DNA of 64,000 nucleotides from Bacillota bacterium (GTDB lineage Bacteria > Bacillota > Clostridia > Christensenellales > CAG-138), in the NCBI GenBank assembly GCA_023390655.1, contig JAEWCL010000026.1, positions 1-64,000 on the forward strand, written 5' to 3'. This document shows positions 23,905 to 32,710 of this stretch, one piece after another (the stretch's first letter is position 1; every line of letters begins with the position of its first letter). A program made the translations under genes and the position numbers. The notes beneath the pieces were generated by a model, which worked only from the letters and a program-made list of their open reading frames with translations, was not told the origin of the DNA and made no database searches.

Positions 23905-24744
23905 ATGAACCGTATGAAATGGCTGATCAGCATTTTGCTTGTGCTTATGTTTGCATCGGGCTGCGCTGCGCCCAAAGGCAGTGAGTTTCCCACGCCTTCG
24001 AACCCTCCAGGCCTCACCTCGTCCCCGCATGTTTCCCCTTCTCCCACCGCAATGCCTGCTCCTTCTAAGACGCCGCTGCCCTCTCCGCAGCCGTCCGCGC
24101 CCGTGGACGCGCAGGACGCCGCGCCCGCGATGTCCGTTGAGCCGGAGAAGCTTGGCCCCATAGACGGCTTTTTCTATATGGAATTGAGCGATGCGCTCAA
24201 AAAGCGCATTACTGGAATGAGTTATCCATCGGACGATGATGCGAAAATCCATTATGACGATCTACGCTATATCGGCCTCTTGCATTACGATTTTGAAGGC
24301 AATGTCAAAACGGGCGAGTTGATCGTAAATAAAAGGCTTGCCGACGAGCTCATGCAGATTTTTTATGAGCTGTACTGCGCAAAATATCCATTCACTTCCG
24401 TCCAACTGGTGGACGATTTTGGAGAACCTGCCGACGATACGCGCTCCATGGAGGCAAACAATACCTCCGCCTTCAATTACCGCCGGATTGCCGGCAGCAA
24501 AAAACTTTCCCTGCACAGCTACGGCATGGCAATCGACATCAACCCCAAGCTGAATCCCTACGTCAAAAAGAACGGCGTCTCGCCTGATAACGGAAAAGCC
24601 TACGCGAGCCGCTCCAAGGATTTTGCGGGCAAGATCGATCATGACGATCTATGCTACAAGCTCTTTGTAAAAAGCGGGTGGAAATGGGGCGGCGACTGGA
24701 AGACGGTCAAGGACTACCAGCATTTTGAGAAGGATGTGCGGTAG
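23905..24744 (+). CDS. M15-family (VanY-like) D-Ala-D-Ala carboxypeptidase lipoprotein
   Basis: The 279-residue product has a lipoprotein signal (residues 1-20, lipobox ASGC), a Pro/Ser-rich linker to about residue 65, and an M15-type peptidase domain. Zinc motif residues appear in SLHSYGMAID (S-x-H-x-x-G-x-A-x-D) and the third ligand in DYQHFEK near the C-terminus. Enzymes of this class trim D-Ala from wall stem peptides outside the membrane. The ATG at 23905 follows GGGAGG. It sits 57 bases downstream of the diguanylate cyclase and may be co-transcribed with it. Confidence 0.86.
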   Translation: MNRMKWLISILLVLMFASGCAAPKGSEFPTPSNPPGLTSSPHVSPSPTAMPAPSKTPLPSPQPSAPVDAQDAAPAMSVEPEKLGPIDGFFYMELSDALKKRITGMSYPSDDDAKIHYDDLRYIGLLHYDFEGNVKTGELIVNKRLADELMQIFYELYCAKYPFTSVQLVDDFGEPADDTRSMEANNTSAFNYRRIAGSKKLSLHSYGMAIDINPKLNPYVKKNGVSPDNGKAYASRSKDFAGKIDHDDLCYKLFVKSGWKWGGDWKTVKDYQHFEKDVR

Positions 24745-24779
24745 AGCGTACTTGTGGAGCAAAAAAACACCGGCCCCGC

Positions 24780-25091
24780 TTAAAGCGGATGGCCGGCGTC
24801 TTTATCTTTGCTATGATGCGGCTTTTTCGGGAACCAGCCGCGGCTGACGCGTTCCTGCTGTTTGTACAGCTCATGGATGCTCCACAGAAGAGAAAAGCCC
24901 AGCACGCACAGAAGTGCCGATACCACCACGGCCTTGATGAACAGCGACGCCGCGATGCAGAGGATGCCCGAAACAAGGTAGAGCGGCCAGACCTTGATAC
25001 CCCAATGGTATTCGGTCTTGATGACCGCGACATGCAATAGCCCGATCACCAGAAATGTTCCTGCGCCGATCAACACACCTTCAAACTGCAT
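24780..25091 (-). CDS. DUF4491 membrane protein
   Basis: This 103-residue protein has three hydrophobic segments (about 4-22, 34-52, 54-72) and the DUF4491 pattern: MQFEGVLIG start, HWGIKVWPLYLVSGILCI, CVLGFSLLWSIHELYKQQERV and a basic RGWFPKKP tail. Its function is unknown. The ATG at 25091 follows GGAGGGGC. It is 21 bases downstream of the flavodoxin-fold gene and likely ends that operon; a hairpin (CCGGCC/GGCCGG at about 24770-24800) overlaps its 3' end. Confidence 0.82.
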   Translation of the reverse strand: MQFEGVLIGAGTFLVIGLLHVAVIKTEYHWGIKVWPLYLVSGILCIAASLFIKAVVVSALLCVLGFSLLWSIHELYKQQERVSRGWFPKKPHHSKDKDAGHPL

Positions 25092-25112
25092 ATAGCCCCT
25101 CCTTCTGTGCAA

Positions 25113-25835
25113 TCATCTTCCGGAAGAAAACGGGGTCTTCCCCTTCATCCAGCCCTGCTCTTCCCAATAGGCGCGGTCCTTATCGTTCCATCCGCCCTTT
25201 TTCATCATACTGCGGATCATGAAAAACATGCCTTTTTGCACCGGGGAAACCGGCAGTTTCTCCGCATGCTGCACGGCGTTATATACATGCTGCGCAAGCT
25301 CCTTGAGCCTGCGCTCCATTCCTGTGCGCTTTTCCTTGGAAATCCTATCCCATGCTGCCGCATTTACCGCGGCTTTGAAAGAGAACACGCGCCTTACGCC
25401 CCAATAGGTCAGGCTGGTGGCCATGGTTTTTGTGGTATGGGAAAGCCCCGCACCCGCCGTGGTTGAAATGGTAACGCCGATTTTGCGGAACATGGAAGCC
25501 TGCGGGCGATGCACCAGCCACATGTAGCCCAAATGATCCAAAAACGCTTTCATCTGCCCGGACGCGTCAAACACGTAAACAGGGGAGGCCAGCACGATCA
25601 GGTCCGCCGCAAGCATGGCCTCCACAATGGGCTGCACGTATTTTGCATGAGGACAGGTCTCTTCGCCCTTAAAAAAGCAGTTGAAGCAGCCCGTGCAGAA
25701 ATGCGGCATATCCTTTGGCAGCGTAAATTCCACCAGCGTAACCTGCGTATACCTGCGAAGTTCCCCTACAAGCAGTTCCTTGCAATGCCATGTGCTGCCA
25801 TGGCGGGCATTGCCGTTGATGACCACGATGTTCAT
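25113..25835 (-). CDS. Flavodoxin-fold NAD(P)H-dependent oxidoreductase
   Basis: The 240-residue product starts with the flavodoxin phosphate-loop region MNIVVINGNARHGST, followed by a cysteine set (FCTGCFNCFFKGEETC) as in iron-sulfur flavoproteins and related reductases, then LIVLASPVYVFDASGQMKAFLDHLGY. It should bind FMN; the cysteines could hold an iron-sulfur cluster, though the spacing is not the classic one. It overlaps the TetR gene by four bases (ATGA), so the two are translationally coupled and TetR probably controls it. Confidence 0.83.
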   Translation of the reverse strand: MNIVVINGNARHGSTWHCKELLVGELRRYTQVTLVEFTLPKDMPHFCTGCFNCFFKGEETCPHAKYVQPIVEAMLAADLIVLASPVYVFDASGQMKAFLDHLGYMWLVHRPQASMFRKIGVTISTTAGAGLSHTTKTMATSLTYWGVRRVFSFKAAVNAAAWDRISKEKRTGMERRLKELAQHVYNAVQHAEKLPVSPVQKGMFFMIRSMMKKGGWNDKDRAYWEEQGWMKGKTPFSSGR

Positions 25836-26500
25836 TGGATCTCCTCCTCTTTCCTGCCCGGAAGTCCATATGTCCTGTAGAACTGTTCCAAGTGCCTGAA
25901 CAGCTGCGCCTTTGCTGTCGCCTGCCCTTCCGGCGTTGCATCAAATTTGCAGGACAGCAGAAATATGGGCGCATAAAACGAGAGCGCCAGCGTACCCGGA
26001 TCGCCTTTTAGAAATACGCCCTCTTCCATCAGTGCCGCAAACAATTCCGTCTGGTATTGAAGCGCAAGGTCAAACGCATGCGTCCGATACAGCCGGGCGG
26101 AGTCCGCATCCTGAAATTGCGCGATGGTCAGCATGCGCCGGAGCTTGACGTTCAGTTCATCCGCAAAATAATAATCAAACATCGCCTCCCCTATGCGCAG
26201 GAATTGCTCCAGCGTGATGTTCCGGTACAGCGCACGGATGCGTTCATCCACAACATACTGCTTTCCTCCATCCGTCAACTGCAGGGAATATGCCATCTCC
26301 TCCCCCCGCGCCGCACAAACGGCAATGATGGACGCATAAATGTCCCGCTTGTTCTCATAATGGTTGTAGAGCGAGCTTTCCTTAATCCCCACCGCCCGCG
26401 CAATATCCCGCACAGAGACAGCGGCGTATCCTCTTTGGCTGAACAAATCCAGTGCGGCGTATAGAATTTTCTGCTTGGTATCCACGACCTCACCATCCAT
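25832..26500 (-). CDS. TetR-family repressor
   Basis: The 222-residue protein begins with a TetR helix-turn-helix (KILYAALDLFSQRGYAAVSVRDIARAVGIKESSLYNHYENKRDIY, residues 10-54, shown here only as the domain span) and a ligand-binding helical C-terminus. Two palindromes within its own promoter (26504-26537) fit negative autoregulation. The ATG at 26500 has no clear ribosome-binding site and only about a dozen leader bases; a GTG at 26485 is an alternative start. It is the first gene of the flavodoxin-fold and DUF4491 operon. Confidence 0.88.
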   Translation of the reverse strand: MDGEVVDTKQKILYAALDLFSQRGYAAVSVRDIARAVGIKESSLYNHYENKRDIYASIIAVCAARGEEMAYSLQLTDGGKQYVVDERIRALYRNITLEQFLRIGEAMFDYYFADELNVKLRRMLTIAQFQDADSARLYRTHAFDLALQYQTELFAALMEEGVFLKGDPGTLALSFYAPIFLLSCKFDATPEGQATAKAQLFRHLEQFYRTYGLPGRKEEEIQ

Positions 26501-26503
26501 TAA

Positions 26504-26548
26504 CTAACGTTTGTTAGTGATGCTAACAGTTGTTAGCCCCGCTGTCAA
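26504..26548 (-). promoter_or_regulatory. Promoter with two TetR-type operators
   Basis: On the minus strand TTGACA (26543-26548), 17 bases, then TAGCAT (26520-26525). Palindromes CTAACGTTTGTTAG (26504-26517) and GCTAACAGTTGTTAGC (26522-26537) share GTTAG half-sites and have centres 19 bp apart, covering the spacer, the -10 and the start of transcription. This is a typical autorepression layout. Confidence 0.8.
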
Positions 26549-26574
26549 CAGATTTCTGAAAAATTTTATGCAGC

Positions 26575-26597
26575 AAAAAGGGGCGTACTGCCCCTTA
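26575..26597 (-). terminator. Terminator of the prmA-rsmE-mtaB-HIT operon
   Basis: On the minus strand AAGGGGC and GCCCCTT pair around AGTAC and continue into a T-run. Confidence 0.85.
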
Positions 26598-26645
26598 TTT
26601 GCAAGGGCTCTCGCCCCTGTATCCAAAAGAATGATTACGAATCAA

Positions 26646-26993
26646 TTATCCCGGCGGCCAGGCGAGTTCCCTTCCGCCTAAAAGGTGCATATGGATGTGC
26701 AGTACCGATTGCCCGGCATCCGCCCCGGTGTTGTACACCAGCCGGAAGCCCGTCTCCGCTACGCCCAACTCCACAGCGAGCTTCTGCGCCACGCGGAACA
26801 TGTGGCCTAAGAGCGCATCATCCTCCGGCTGTAATGCCAATACCGAGGGAACATGCTTCTTGGGGATGATGAGCACATGCACGGGTGCCTGCGCGTTAAT
26901 GTCGTAAAACGCGAGCACCCGTTCATCCTCATACGCCTTTTTGCTCGGGATCTGCCCCGCCGCGATTTTGCAGAAGATGCAGCTTTCTTCCAT
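26646..26993 (-). CDS. HIT family nucleotide hydrolase (HinT-like)
   Basis: The 115-residue protein has the histidine triad HIHMHLLGGR near the C-terminus and the N-terminal CIFCKIAAGQIPSKKAYEDE of HinT-type enzymes, with VHVLIIPKKHV. Members hydrolyse purine phosphoramidates and aminoacyl-adenylates. The CxxC in the N-terminus is a zinc site in some relatives. The ATG at 26993 has GGAGG eight bases upstream. It follows mtaB by 24 bases and ends the operon. Confidence 0.93.
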   Translation of the reverse strand: MEESCIFCKIAAGQIPSKKAYEDERVLAFYDINAQAPVHVLIIPKKHVPSVLALQPEDDALLGHMFRVAQKLAVELGVAETGFRLVYNTGADAGQSVLHIHMHLLGGRELAWPPG

Positions 26994-27017
26994 ATGCAAT
27001 GCCTCCTTTATTTCGTG

Positions 27018-28304
27018 TTATTCCATCGGCGCGCCCAAAAGCACGCCGTCTTCCATGCCTGTAATCCGGACTCGCTCAAGCATGCCCGCCGTGCCTCCTG
27101 CGTAGCGTACACGCACATAGTTGCCCGTATAGCCTTCGCACAGGTCTCCGTTGCACTCTTCCCCCAGAACAAGCTGTATGGTCCCGACCTGCCCAAGAAG
27201 ATACGCCTGTTCCATCCGCTCGCCCAGCGCAATCAGCGCATGCGCGCGGCGTTCTTTTGTGGCCTTGGGCAATTGACCCGGCAAGTCCGCCGCCACCGTA
27301 CCTGTGCGCCTGGAATACGGGAACACATGGATGCGGGAAAATGCCATGCGTTCTGTAAACGCCAGCGTCTCCTGATGCTCCTCTTCCGTCTCCCCGGGGA
27401 AACCCGCGATGATATCCGTTGTAACCGCGCAACCGGGGAACTCATGCCGCAGCCGCTCCACAGCCGTTTGATAGTCTTCCGGCGTATACCGACGGCGCAT
27501 GCGGGAAAGTACAGAGGCGCTCCCGCTTTGCAGTGAAAGATGGAACTGCTGCGCCAGCTTCTCTTTGGCATCCAGCAATGCGGATACAAACGCACCGTCA
27601 ATGAGCGCAGGCTCCAACGACCCAAGCCGGATGCGGCCAACGCCCGGTGTGCGGCCCGCCGCACGTACCACCTCCCCAAGGGAAGGCTTTTCCGGCAAGT
27701 CCTTGCCATAGCTCATCAGATGGATACCGGTCAATACCACTTCCTGCGCGCCAGCTTCCCCCAGCCGGGAAAGCTCCGCCTCTATTTCCTGGAGCGGACG
27801 GGAGCGTACAGGCCCGCGCGCATAGGGGATGATGCAATAAGTACAAAACCGGTCGCAACCATCCTGGATTTTCAGCTGTACGCGCGTGCGCGTATTCTGC
27901 ACCACCGTGGGGAGCGCTTCAAATTCCTTTGCGTAGCGGATATCCTCCACGGTATCGCGCTGCTCCTGCAGGTTCTCTACAAGCTCCACAAGCCTGCTGC
28001 GGTGCTGCGTGCCCACAATCAGCTGCACGCCGGGCATGTTTTTCACTTCCTCCGGCGCGCGCTGCGCATAGCAGCCCACAACGGCGATGACCCCCGCCGG
28101 ATTTTTCGCATGGGCGCGGGCGATCATCTGGCGGGATTTTTTATCGCTCACCTGCGTTACGGTGCAGGTGTTCACCACATACACATCCGCCGCATCCTCA
28201 AAGGGCACGGCTTCATAGCCCGCGCTTTCAAACATGGTACGCATGGCGTCGGTTTCCTGCTGGTTGACCTTGCAACCCAGCGTGTAGAATGCAACCTTTG
28301 GCAA
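27018..28304 (-). CDS. mtaB: tRNA t6A37 methylthiotransferase MtaB
   Basis: The 428-residue protein has the three methylthiotransferase domains: UPF0004 (VAFYTLGCKVNQQETDA, NTCTV, VVGCYAQ, three cluster cysteines), radical-SAM (DGCDRFCTYCIIPYARG, the CxxxCxxC cluster) and a C-terminal TRAM-like region. It adds a methylthio group to t6A37 in ANN-decoding tRNAs. TTG 28304 with GGAGGG five bases upstream aligns with the usual start of the family; ATG 28322 lies inside rsmE and lacks a site. It almost touches the rsmE stop at 28306. Confidence 0.93.
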   Translation of the reverse strand: MPKVAFYTLGCKVNQQETDAMRTMFESAGYEAVPFEDAADVYVVNTCTVTQVSDKKSRQMIARAHAKNPAGVIAVVGCYAQRAPEEVKNMPGVQLIVGTQHRSRLVELVENLQEQRDTVEDIRYAKEFEALPTVVQNTRTRVQLKIQDGCDRFCTYCIIPYARGPVRSRPLQEIEAELSRLGEAGAQEVVLTGIHLMSYGKDLPEKPSLGEVVRAAGRTPGVGRIRLGSLEPALIDGAFVSALLDAKEKLAQQFHLSLQSGSASVLSRMRRRYTPEDYQTAVERLRHEFPGCAVTTDIIAGFPGETEEEHQETLAFTERMAFSRIHVFPYSRRTGTVAADLPGQLPKATKERRAHALIALGERMEQAYLLGQVGTIQLVLGEECNGDLCEGYTGNYVRVRYAGGTAGMLERVRITGMEDGVLLGAPME

Positions 28305-28305
28305 A

Positions 28306-29028
28306 TCAGCCCTCCAGCTCATACAGGGTCATGGCAAGCATTGCCATACCCGCGGTTTCGGTTCTTAAAATACGGCTGCCCAAGGTAACGGTCTTTGCGC
28401 CGCTATGCATGCTCAACTCCACCTCTTCCTTGGTAAACCCGCCCTCAGGGCCGATCAGGATAGCGATATCCCGCGCCTTGGCGCCCTGTAAGGCCTGCTT
28501 GAGCGTGCGGGCGTGTTCTTCCTCATAGGCATGCAGCACAAGGTCATGCGCGCCGTAGGGGAGTTGTGTAAACGTGATCAACGGCCTGACCGCCGGGATG
28601 ATGCCGCGGCCCGATTGCTTGGCGGCTTCATAAGCCACACGCTGGTAGCGCACACGCTTCTTTTCAAAATCCGCACCCGGCTTGACCACGCAGCGCTCCG
28701 TCACCAATGGAACGATGGCAGAGATGCCAAGCTCCACACATTTTTGGATGATGACCTCCATCTTGCCGGTCTTTGGCAAGCCCTGGTAGAGCGTCACGGT
28801 ATGCGCGGGCTCCGTATGTATGGCAACCTGCTCCAGAAGCGCTGCCTGCACCTCCTGCTTTTGGAGCATCGTCAGGCGCGCCGTATACTCCCTACCCTGC
28901 CCGTCGCAGATGCGGATTTCATCGCCCGCTTTCAGGCGCAGCACACGGGTGATATGGGCAACATCCTCGCCCGTGATGGTTGCGGTGTTTCTTTGTATTG
29001 CATCGGACTCTACAAAAAATCGTTCCAT
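28306..29028 (-). CDS. rsmE: 16S rRNA (uracil1498-N3)-methyltransferase
   Basis: The 240-residue protein matches RsmE: MERFFVESDAI start, AHITRVLRLKAGDEI, KTGKMEVIIQKCVELGISAIVPL, and the SPOUT-knot signature LIGPEGGFTKEEV with LGSRILRTETAGMAML. It methylates U1498 of 16S rRNA. The ATG at 29028 follows AGGAG; it is 14 bases after prmA, the usual gene order prmA-rsmE-mtaB. Confidence 0.95.
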   Translation of the reverse strand: MERFFVESDAIQRNTATITGEDVAHITRVLRLKAGDEIRICDGQGREYTARLTMLQKQEVQAALLEQVAIHTEPAHTVTLYQGLPKTGKMEVIIQKCVELGISAIVPLVTERCVVKPGADFEKKRVRYQRVAYEAAKQSGRGIIPAVRPLITFTQLPYGAHDLVLHAYEEEHARTLKQALQGAKARDIAILIGPEGGFTKEEVELSMHSGAKTVTLGSRILRTETAGMAMLAMTLYELEG

Positions 29029-29042
29029 ACGCGTTTCTCCTG

Positions 29043-30056
29043 TCAGCCGTTCCACTGCGCCAGAAAAGCGATCCAGCCGGAAGCCTCGATGCCTTCTGGC
29101 GCTTCCTCCGCCGCGCACAGCCGCTCTACAATGGTAAACCCGGCCTGCTTGAGTGCCGCCGCCACTTCCTCTGCGCGCTCGTCGATAATGCCGGACGTCA
29201 TGAACACCCCGCCTTTTTTGAGAAGCGCCGGCACAAACGGCGCAAGCGCGATAATCACGCTTGCAACAATATTGGCAACCACAATGTCATAGCCGTTGCC
29301 GACTGTTTTTCTTAAACGTTCATCGGCGATGAAATTGCCCGTGCGCACCGTGCAGCGGGCGTCTTCAATGCCGTTTGCCAAGCGGTTTTCATGGACCACG
29401 CGCTCCGCTATCGGGTCAATATCCACGCACTGCGCATGGTCTGCGCCAAGCAGCAGCGCCGCGATTGCCAATATCCCGCTGCCGCAGCCGATATCCAGCA
29501 CCGCGTCCCCTTCTTTTACCCGCTTGTCCAGCAACTCCAGGCACATGCGCGTGGTGTGATGCGCACCCGTACCAAACGCCATGCCGGGATCCATTAAAAG
29601 GACGCTACGGCCTTGCCGTAAATCGGAGGAAAGCCCTTCCTTTTCCCAGGAAGGGCACACAAGCAGCCGTTCCCCAATGGGCAGCGGCTTATAATACTGT
29701 TTCCAGTTGTTTGCCCAGTCTTCTTCATCAATGCGGGTTTCGCGCACTGTAAGCGTCCCAAGGTCCACGGTATGTTCCATCCGCTTCAATGCGGCCGCCG
29801 CTTCCCGCGCCGCATGCAAAAGCGCCTCGTTTTCCGGCAGCTCCGCAAGATACGCTTTAACGCACGGACCTGTTTTTGACGCGAGCGCAACGGCGTCCGC
29901 AAAGTCCCAATTGGGCGCGGCGTGCTCCAAAAATGCCGCAACGCTTTCGCTGCTTTCCTCGATTGCCAGCTGGTCGAGCCCGACAGACGTCAGCGCCGCC
30001 GCCACCGGGTCAAGCCCCGCATCCGTCGTATATACCGCAAATTCAATCCACTTCAT
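29043..30056 (-). CDS. prmA: Ribosomal protein L11 methyltransferase
   Basis: The 337-residue protein has the N-terminal substrate-recognition domain (WIEFAVYTTDAGLDPVAAAL) and a class I SAM methyltransferase domain with VLDIGCGSGILAIAALLLGA and DIVVANIVASVI (the N-I-V/L motif). It also carries LLMDPGMAFGTGAHHTTRM, typical of PrmA. It trimethylates L11. The ATG at 30056 is preceded by AGGGGGAGCG. It opens the prmA-rsmE-mtaB-HIT operon; a terminator separates it from the VanW gene upstream. Confidence 0.95.
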   Translation of the reverse strand: MKWIEFAVYTTDAGLDPVAAALTSVGLDQLAIEESSESVAAFLEHAAPNWDFADAVALASKTGPCVKAYLAELPENEALLHAAREAAAALKRMEHTVDLGTLTVRETRIDEEDWANNWKQYYKPLPIGERLLVCPSWEKEGLSSDLRQGRSVLLMDPGMAFGTGAHHTTRMCLELLDKRVKEGDAVLDIGCGSGILAIAALLLGADHAQCVDIDPIAERVVHENRLANGIEDARCTVRTGNFIADERLRKTVGNGYDIVVANIVASVIIALAPFVPALLKKGGVFMTSGIIDERAEEVAAALKQAGFTIVERLCAAEEAPEGIEASGWIAFLAQWNG

Positions 30057-30088
30057 AGCGCTCCCCCTAAATAAACAGGCCGTTACCG

Positions 30089-30122
30089 GAAAAAAGCCGC
30101 CTGATCGTTACTCAAGCGGCAG
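30089..30122 (-). terminator. Terminator of the VanW-domain gene
   Basis: On the minus strand CTGCCGCTTGA and TCAGGCGGC pair with one bulge and are followed by six T residues. Confidence 0.75.
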
Positions 30123-30142
30123 ATGCTCACAAAAAAGCCGGG

Positions 30143-31948
30143 TTATGCTGCAGGCAGAGTCGGAATTTCCGCGCCCGCATTGTCCTGCCCGCCCTCTACG
30201 GGCGTGGTGCCTTCAGGCGCCGCCGCGCCGCCTCCGGCAATGGGAACCGCACCGCCGGGCACGGGTACCGTTGCAGGATCGCCTGTGCCGATATGCACTT
30301 CCGCGTCGTTGCCGCGGTACTTGTCTTCATACAGTTCCTTGGTTTCAACGAGCTTGCCGTCTACATATTTCTCCAAGTACGCCTTGGCCTTAAAGCCGTC
30401 GTGCGCCTTGATCTTCTCCAGCTGATAGCCGATGGGGATGGTAGGATCGTCCACATACTTGATTTCCGTGCGCGGCGTCGTTTCGATGATTTCACTGCGC
30501 GCCTTATAGGTGACGCCGTCGGGCAGCGGCTTGCCGTAGATGGAAACCGTGATATTCAGGTACTTGCTGCTCTTCGCATCCGGCGTGATGTAGGCGAATA
30601 TGTACATCGGCGCATCGGTATCGTTCCTGAACTTCAGGTCAATCCCGCTGGTATCCACCGTTGCGTCCAGCCCTTTGTCCACATAAGTGGAAGGAATGGA
30701 GTGCGCCTTGCGGTCCGTAATGGGGATATTGCCGCACAAAAGCGCGTTATAGAGCGTGGTGCTGACCTGGCAGATGCCGCCGCCTGCCTGCAGCGTATAT
30801 TCCTTACCGCCGCTGATACCGTTGGCTTCCTTCCAGCCGCCTTTCACGGTACGCGGGCCGACCCAAGTGTTAAAGCTCCATTCCTCTCCAGGCTGCGCCG
30901 TATAGCCGTTGATGATGCCCGCCGCCTTCTTGATGTTGAATACGCGGTTTTTCACGATTTCATCCGAACTGCTCTGCGGGAACCGCGTGGTAAACGTGGA
31001 GATGCGTGCCGTATTCTGCTGCAGGAACGCAAGCGTCGTCGTCGGCGGTATGGTATCAAACACCGGGTCGATCACGGTTTGGAACTGCTTTTGCGTGATT
31101 GCCGCAATAATGGCGTCCGCCGTTTGCTCGGTATTGAGCGCAAGGCCGTCTTGCCCTTCCACGGGTTCAAAATCCTGTTTGTTGTCTTCAGAGAGCGTCG
31201 GGATCAGGTGCGGTTCCACCGGCGCCTGATTCGCTTCGGAAGCAAGTGTGACCAAACGGTTCATGATCGCAGTCCGGTCCGGCGTGAGGGTCACGGGGAA
31301 CGTCTTGCCCCCTTCAAGCTCTTCACGTGCCTGCGCATTTTCGCTGAGCGTACCTTCGCGCCCGAATGCCATGGCCTTCGTGAGCACCGCATCGGTATCG
31401 GCGCTCATATTCATATCCGCAGCCGTCAGCGTCCAGCTTTTGTCCGCATGCTGGAGCGTAATCGATACGCTGTTGAGTTTCTGCTGAACGGCCTGTTCCA
31501 CAAGAGGCTTTGCCGCTTCCATTTCCATGCCGCCAAGCGCTACGCCTTCAATGGCAATGCCATTGAAGAATTTCGTATCGCTGTTCATGTATTCGATCAT
31601 GGTGGGATCTTCTTTTTCGCCGCCGTTGAGGAGCAGCACAACCGCAAGCGCCGCCACCATCACGCCAAGAACGCCCAGCGCAAGACGCATCAGCTTCTGG
31701 GAGCGCGTCGGCCCGCGTTTTTTTCTGTTTCCGCCGCCGGAGCCGCCGGAGCTGCCGCCCGTCCTTGCGCCGCCCATCTGCTGCGCGGGAGCGGTACGCG
31801 TGGAAGGCGTGCGCGGCGCACTGCCGCCACGCGCCATGGCCGCATAAGAATTGCGTACGGAAGACTGCATGGGTTGTTTCATATAATTAGGCAACTGCGG
31901 CCCGTCGTTCCTGGACATACTGCGCTGGCCTCGCCTGAGTTGATCCAT
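30143..31948 (-). CDS. VanW family wall protein with peptidoglycan-binding and G5 domains
   Basis: The 601-residue product has a long Gly/Ser/Arg-rich cytoplasmic N-terminus (1-85), one membrane segment (about 86-106), two YoaR-like putative peptidoglycan-binding repeats (about 130-330) and the VanW domain (about 345-475: GYTAQPGEEWSFN, LQAGGGICQVSTTLYNALL, AHSIPSTYV). A G5-like domain (about 485-555) and a low-complexity Pro/Gly tail complete it. VanW is named from a vancomycin cluster but has no proven activity. The ATG at 31948 follows AGGAG. It is a single-gene unit. Confidence 0.88.
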   Translation of the reverse strand: MDQLRRGQRSMSRNDGPQLPNYMKQPMQSSVRNSYAAMARGGSAPRTPSTRTAPAQQMGGARTGGSSGGSGGGNRKKRGPTRSQKLMRLALGVLGVMVAALAVVLLLNGGEKEDPTMIEYMNSDTKFFNGIAIEGVALGGMEMEAAKPLVEQAVQQKLNSVSITLQHADKSWTLTAADMNMSADTDAVLTKAMAFGREGTLSENAQAREELEGGKTFPVTLTPDRTAIMNRLVTLASEANQAPVEPHLIPTLSEDNKQDFEPVEGQDGLALNTEQTADAIIAAITQKQFQTVIDPVFDTIPPTTTLAFLQQNTARISTFTTRFPQSSSDEIVKNRVFNIKKAAGIINGYTAQPGEEWSFNTWVGPRTVKGGWKEANGISGGKEYTLQAGGGICQVSTTLYNALLCGNIPITDRKAHSIPSTYVDKGLDATVDTSGIDLKFRNDTDAPMYIFAYITPDAKSSKYLNITVSIYGKPLPDGVTYKARSEIIETTPRTEIKYVDDPTIPIGYQLEKIKAHDGFKAKAYLEKYVDGKLVETKELYEDKYRGNDAEVHIGTGDPATVPVPGGAVPIAGGGAAAPEGTTPVEGGQDNAGAEIPTLPAA

Positions 31949-32075
31949 TTCGTGCTCCTTCAAAAATCCAATTCAACAAAACTCTTTGCGGAATCCCGCA
32001 TGTATTCACATTATACACCACTTTTTACAGCAATGGAAACATTACTCGCCGTCGATGAAAAATGTTACAAAATGT

Positions 32076-32103
32076 TTGCTTATTTTGTCCGGCGTGCTAC
32101 AAT
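32076..32103 (+). promoter_or_regulatory. Candidate sigma-A promoter of trmL
   Basis: TTGCTT (32076-32081), 16 bases, TACAAT (32098-32103), 78 bases ahead of the trmL start. Confidence 0.5.
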
Positions 32104-32181
32104 ATCCCGTGCATCCATGCTGCTTTCTTTCCCATTTATGCGCATTCTAAACGGGTGTGAAACAAGAAGGAGCGTTAAGCT

Positions 32182-32643
32182 ATGTTCCACATTGTGCTGG
32201 TAGAACCGGAAATCCCGCAAAACACGGGAAACATCTCCCGCACCTGCGCCGTAACGGGCAGTGTGCTGCATTTGGTGCGCCCTCTCGGGTTCGCCATTGA
32301 TGACAAAAAGCTCAAACGCGCCGGGCTTGATTACTGGCATTATTTGGATATCCGCTACCACGACAGCTTTGGGGCGCTTGAAGCAGAATATCCCGATGCG
32401 CGCTTTTTTCTGTGCTCTACGCGCGCAAAGCAATGCTATACGGACGCCTGCTATCAGGACGGGGATTTCCTGGTGTTTGGAAAGGAAACCGCAGGGCTTC
32501 CCCAAGCGCTCTTAGACAGGCGAACGAAGGATGCCATACGCATTCCCATGGGAGAGGGGCTGCGCTCCCTGAACCTCTCCAATGCGGCCGCCATCGTGCT
32601 CTATGAAGCATTGCGGCAGACGGGCTTCCCCAACATGCATTGA
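32182..32643 (+). CDS. trmL: tRNA (cytidine34/uridine34-2'-O)-methyltransferase
   Basis: The 153-residue protein is a minimal SpoU/SPOUT methyltransferase: FHIVLVEPEIPQNTGNISRTCA, LVRPLGF, LDYWHYLDI, VFGKETAGLPQALL and IRIPMGEGLRSLNLSNAAAIVLYE, the three SpoU motifs with TrmL length. It methylates the wobble ribose in tRNA-Leu. AGAAGGAG precedes ATG 32182. Confidence 0.94.
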   Translation: MFHIVLVEPEIPQNTGNISRTCAVTGSVLHLVRPLGFAIDDKKLKRAGLDYWHYLDIRYHDSFGALEAEYPDARFFLCSTRAKQCYTDACYQDGDFLVFGKETAGLPQALLDRRTKDAIRIPMGEGLRSLNLSNAAAIVLYEALRQTGFPNMH

Positions 32644-32710
32644 GCGGCGCTTTAAACAAGTTCCCGTGATTGGCGCTTTTCCTGCGCCTGGCTGTAAAAA
32701 GAAATTCTTC

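Noticed and set aside
30293..32203. 636-codon plus-strand frame
   Set aside because: It lies antisense to the VanW-domain gene, which has full domain support; the composition (Arg/His-rich) is that of a shadow.
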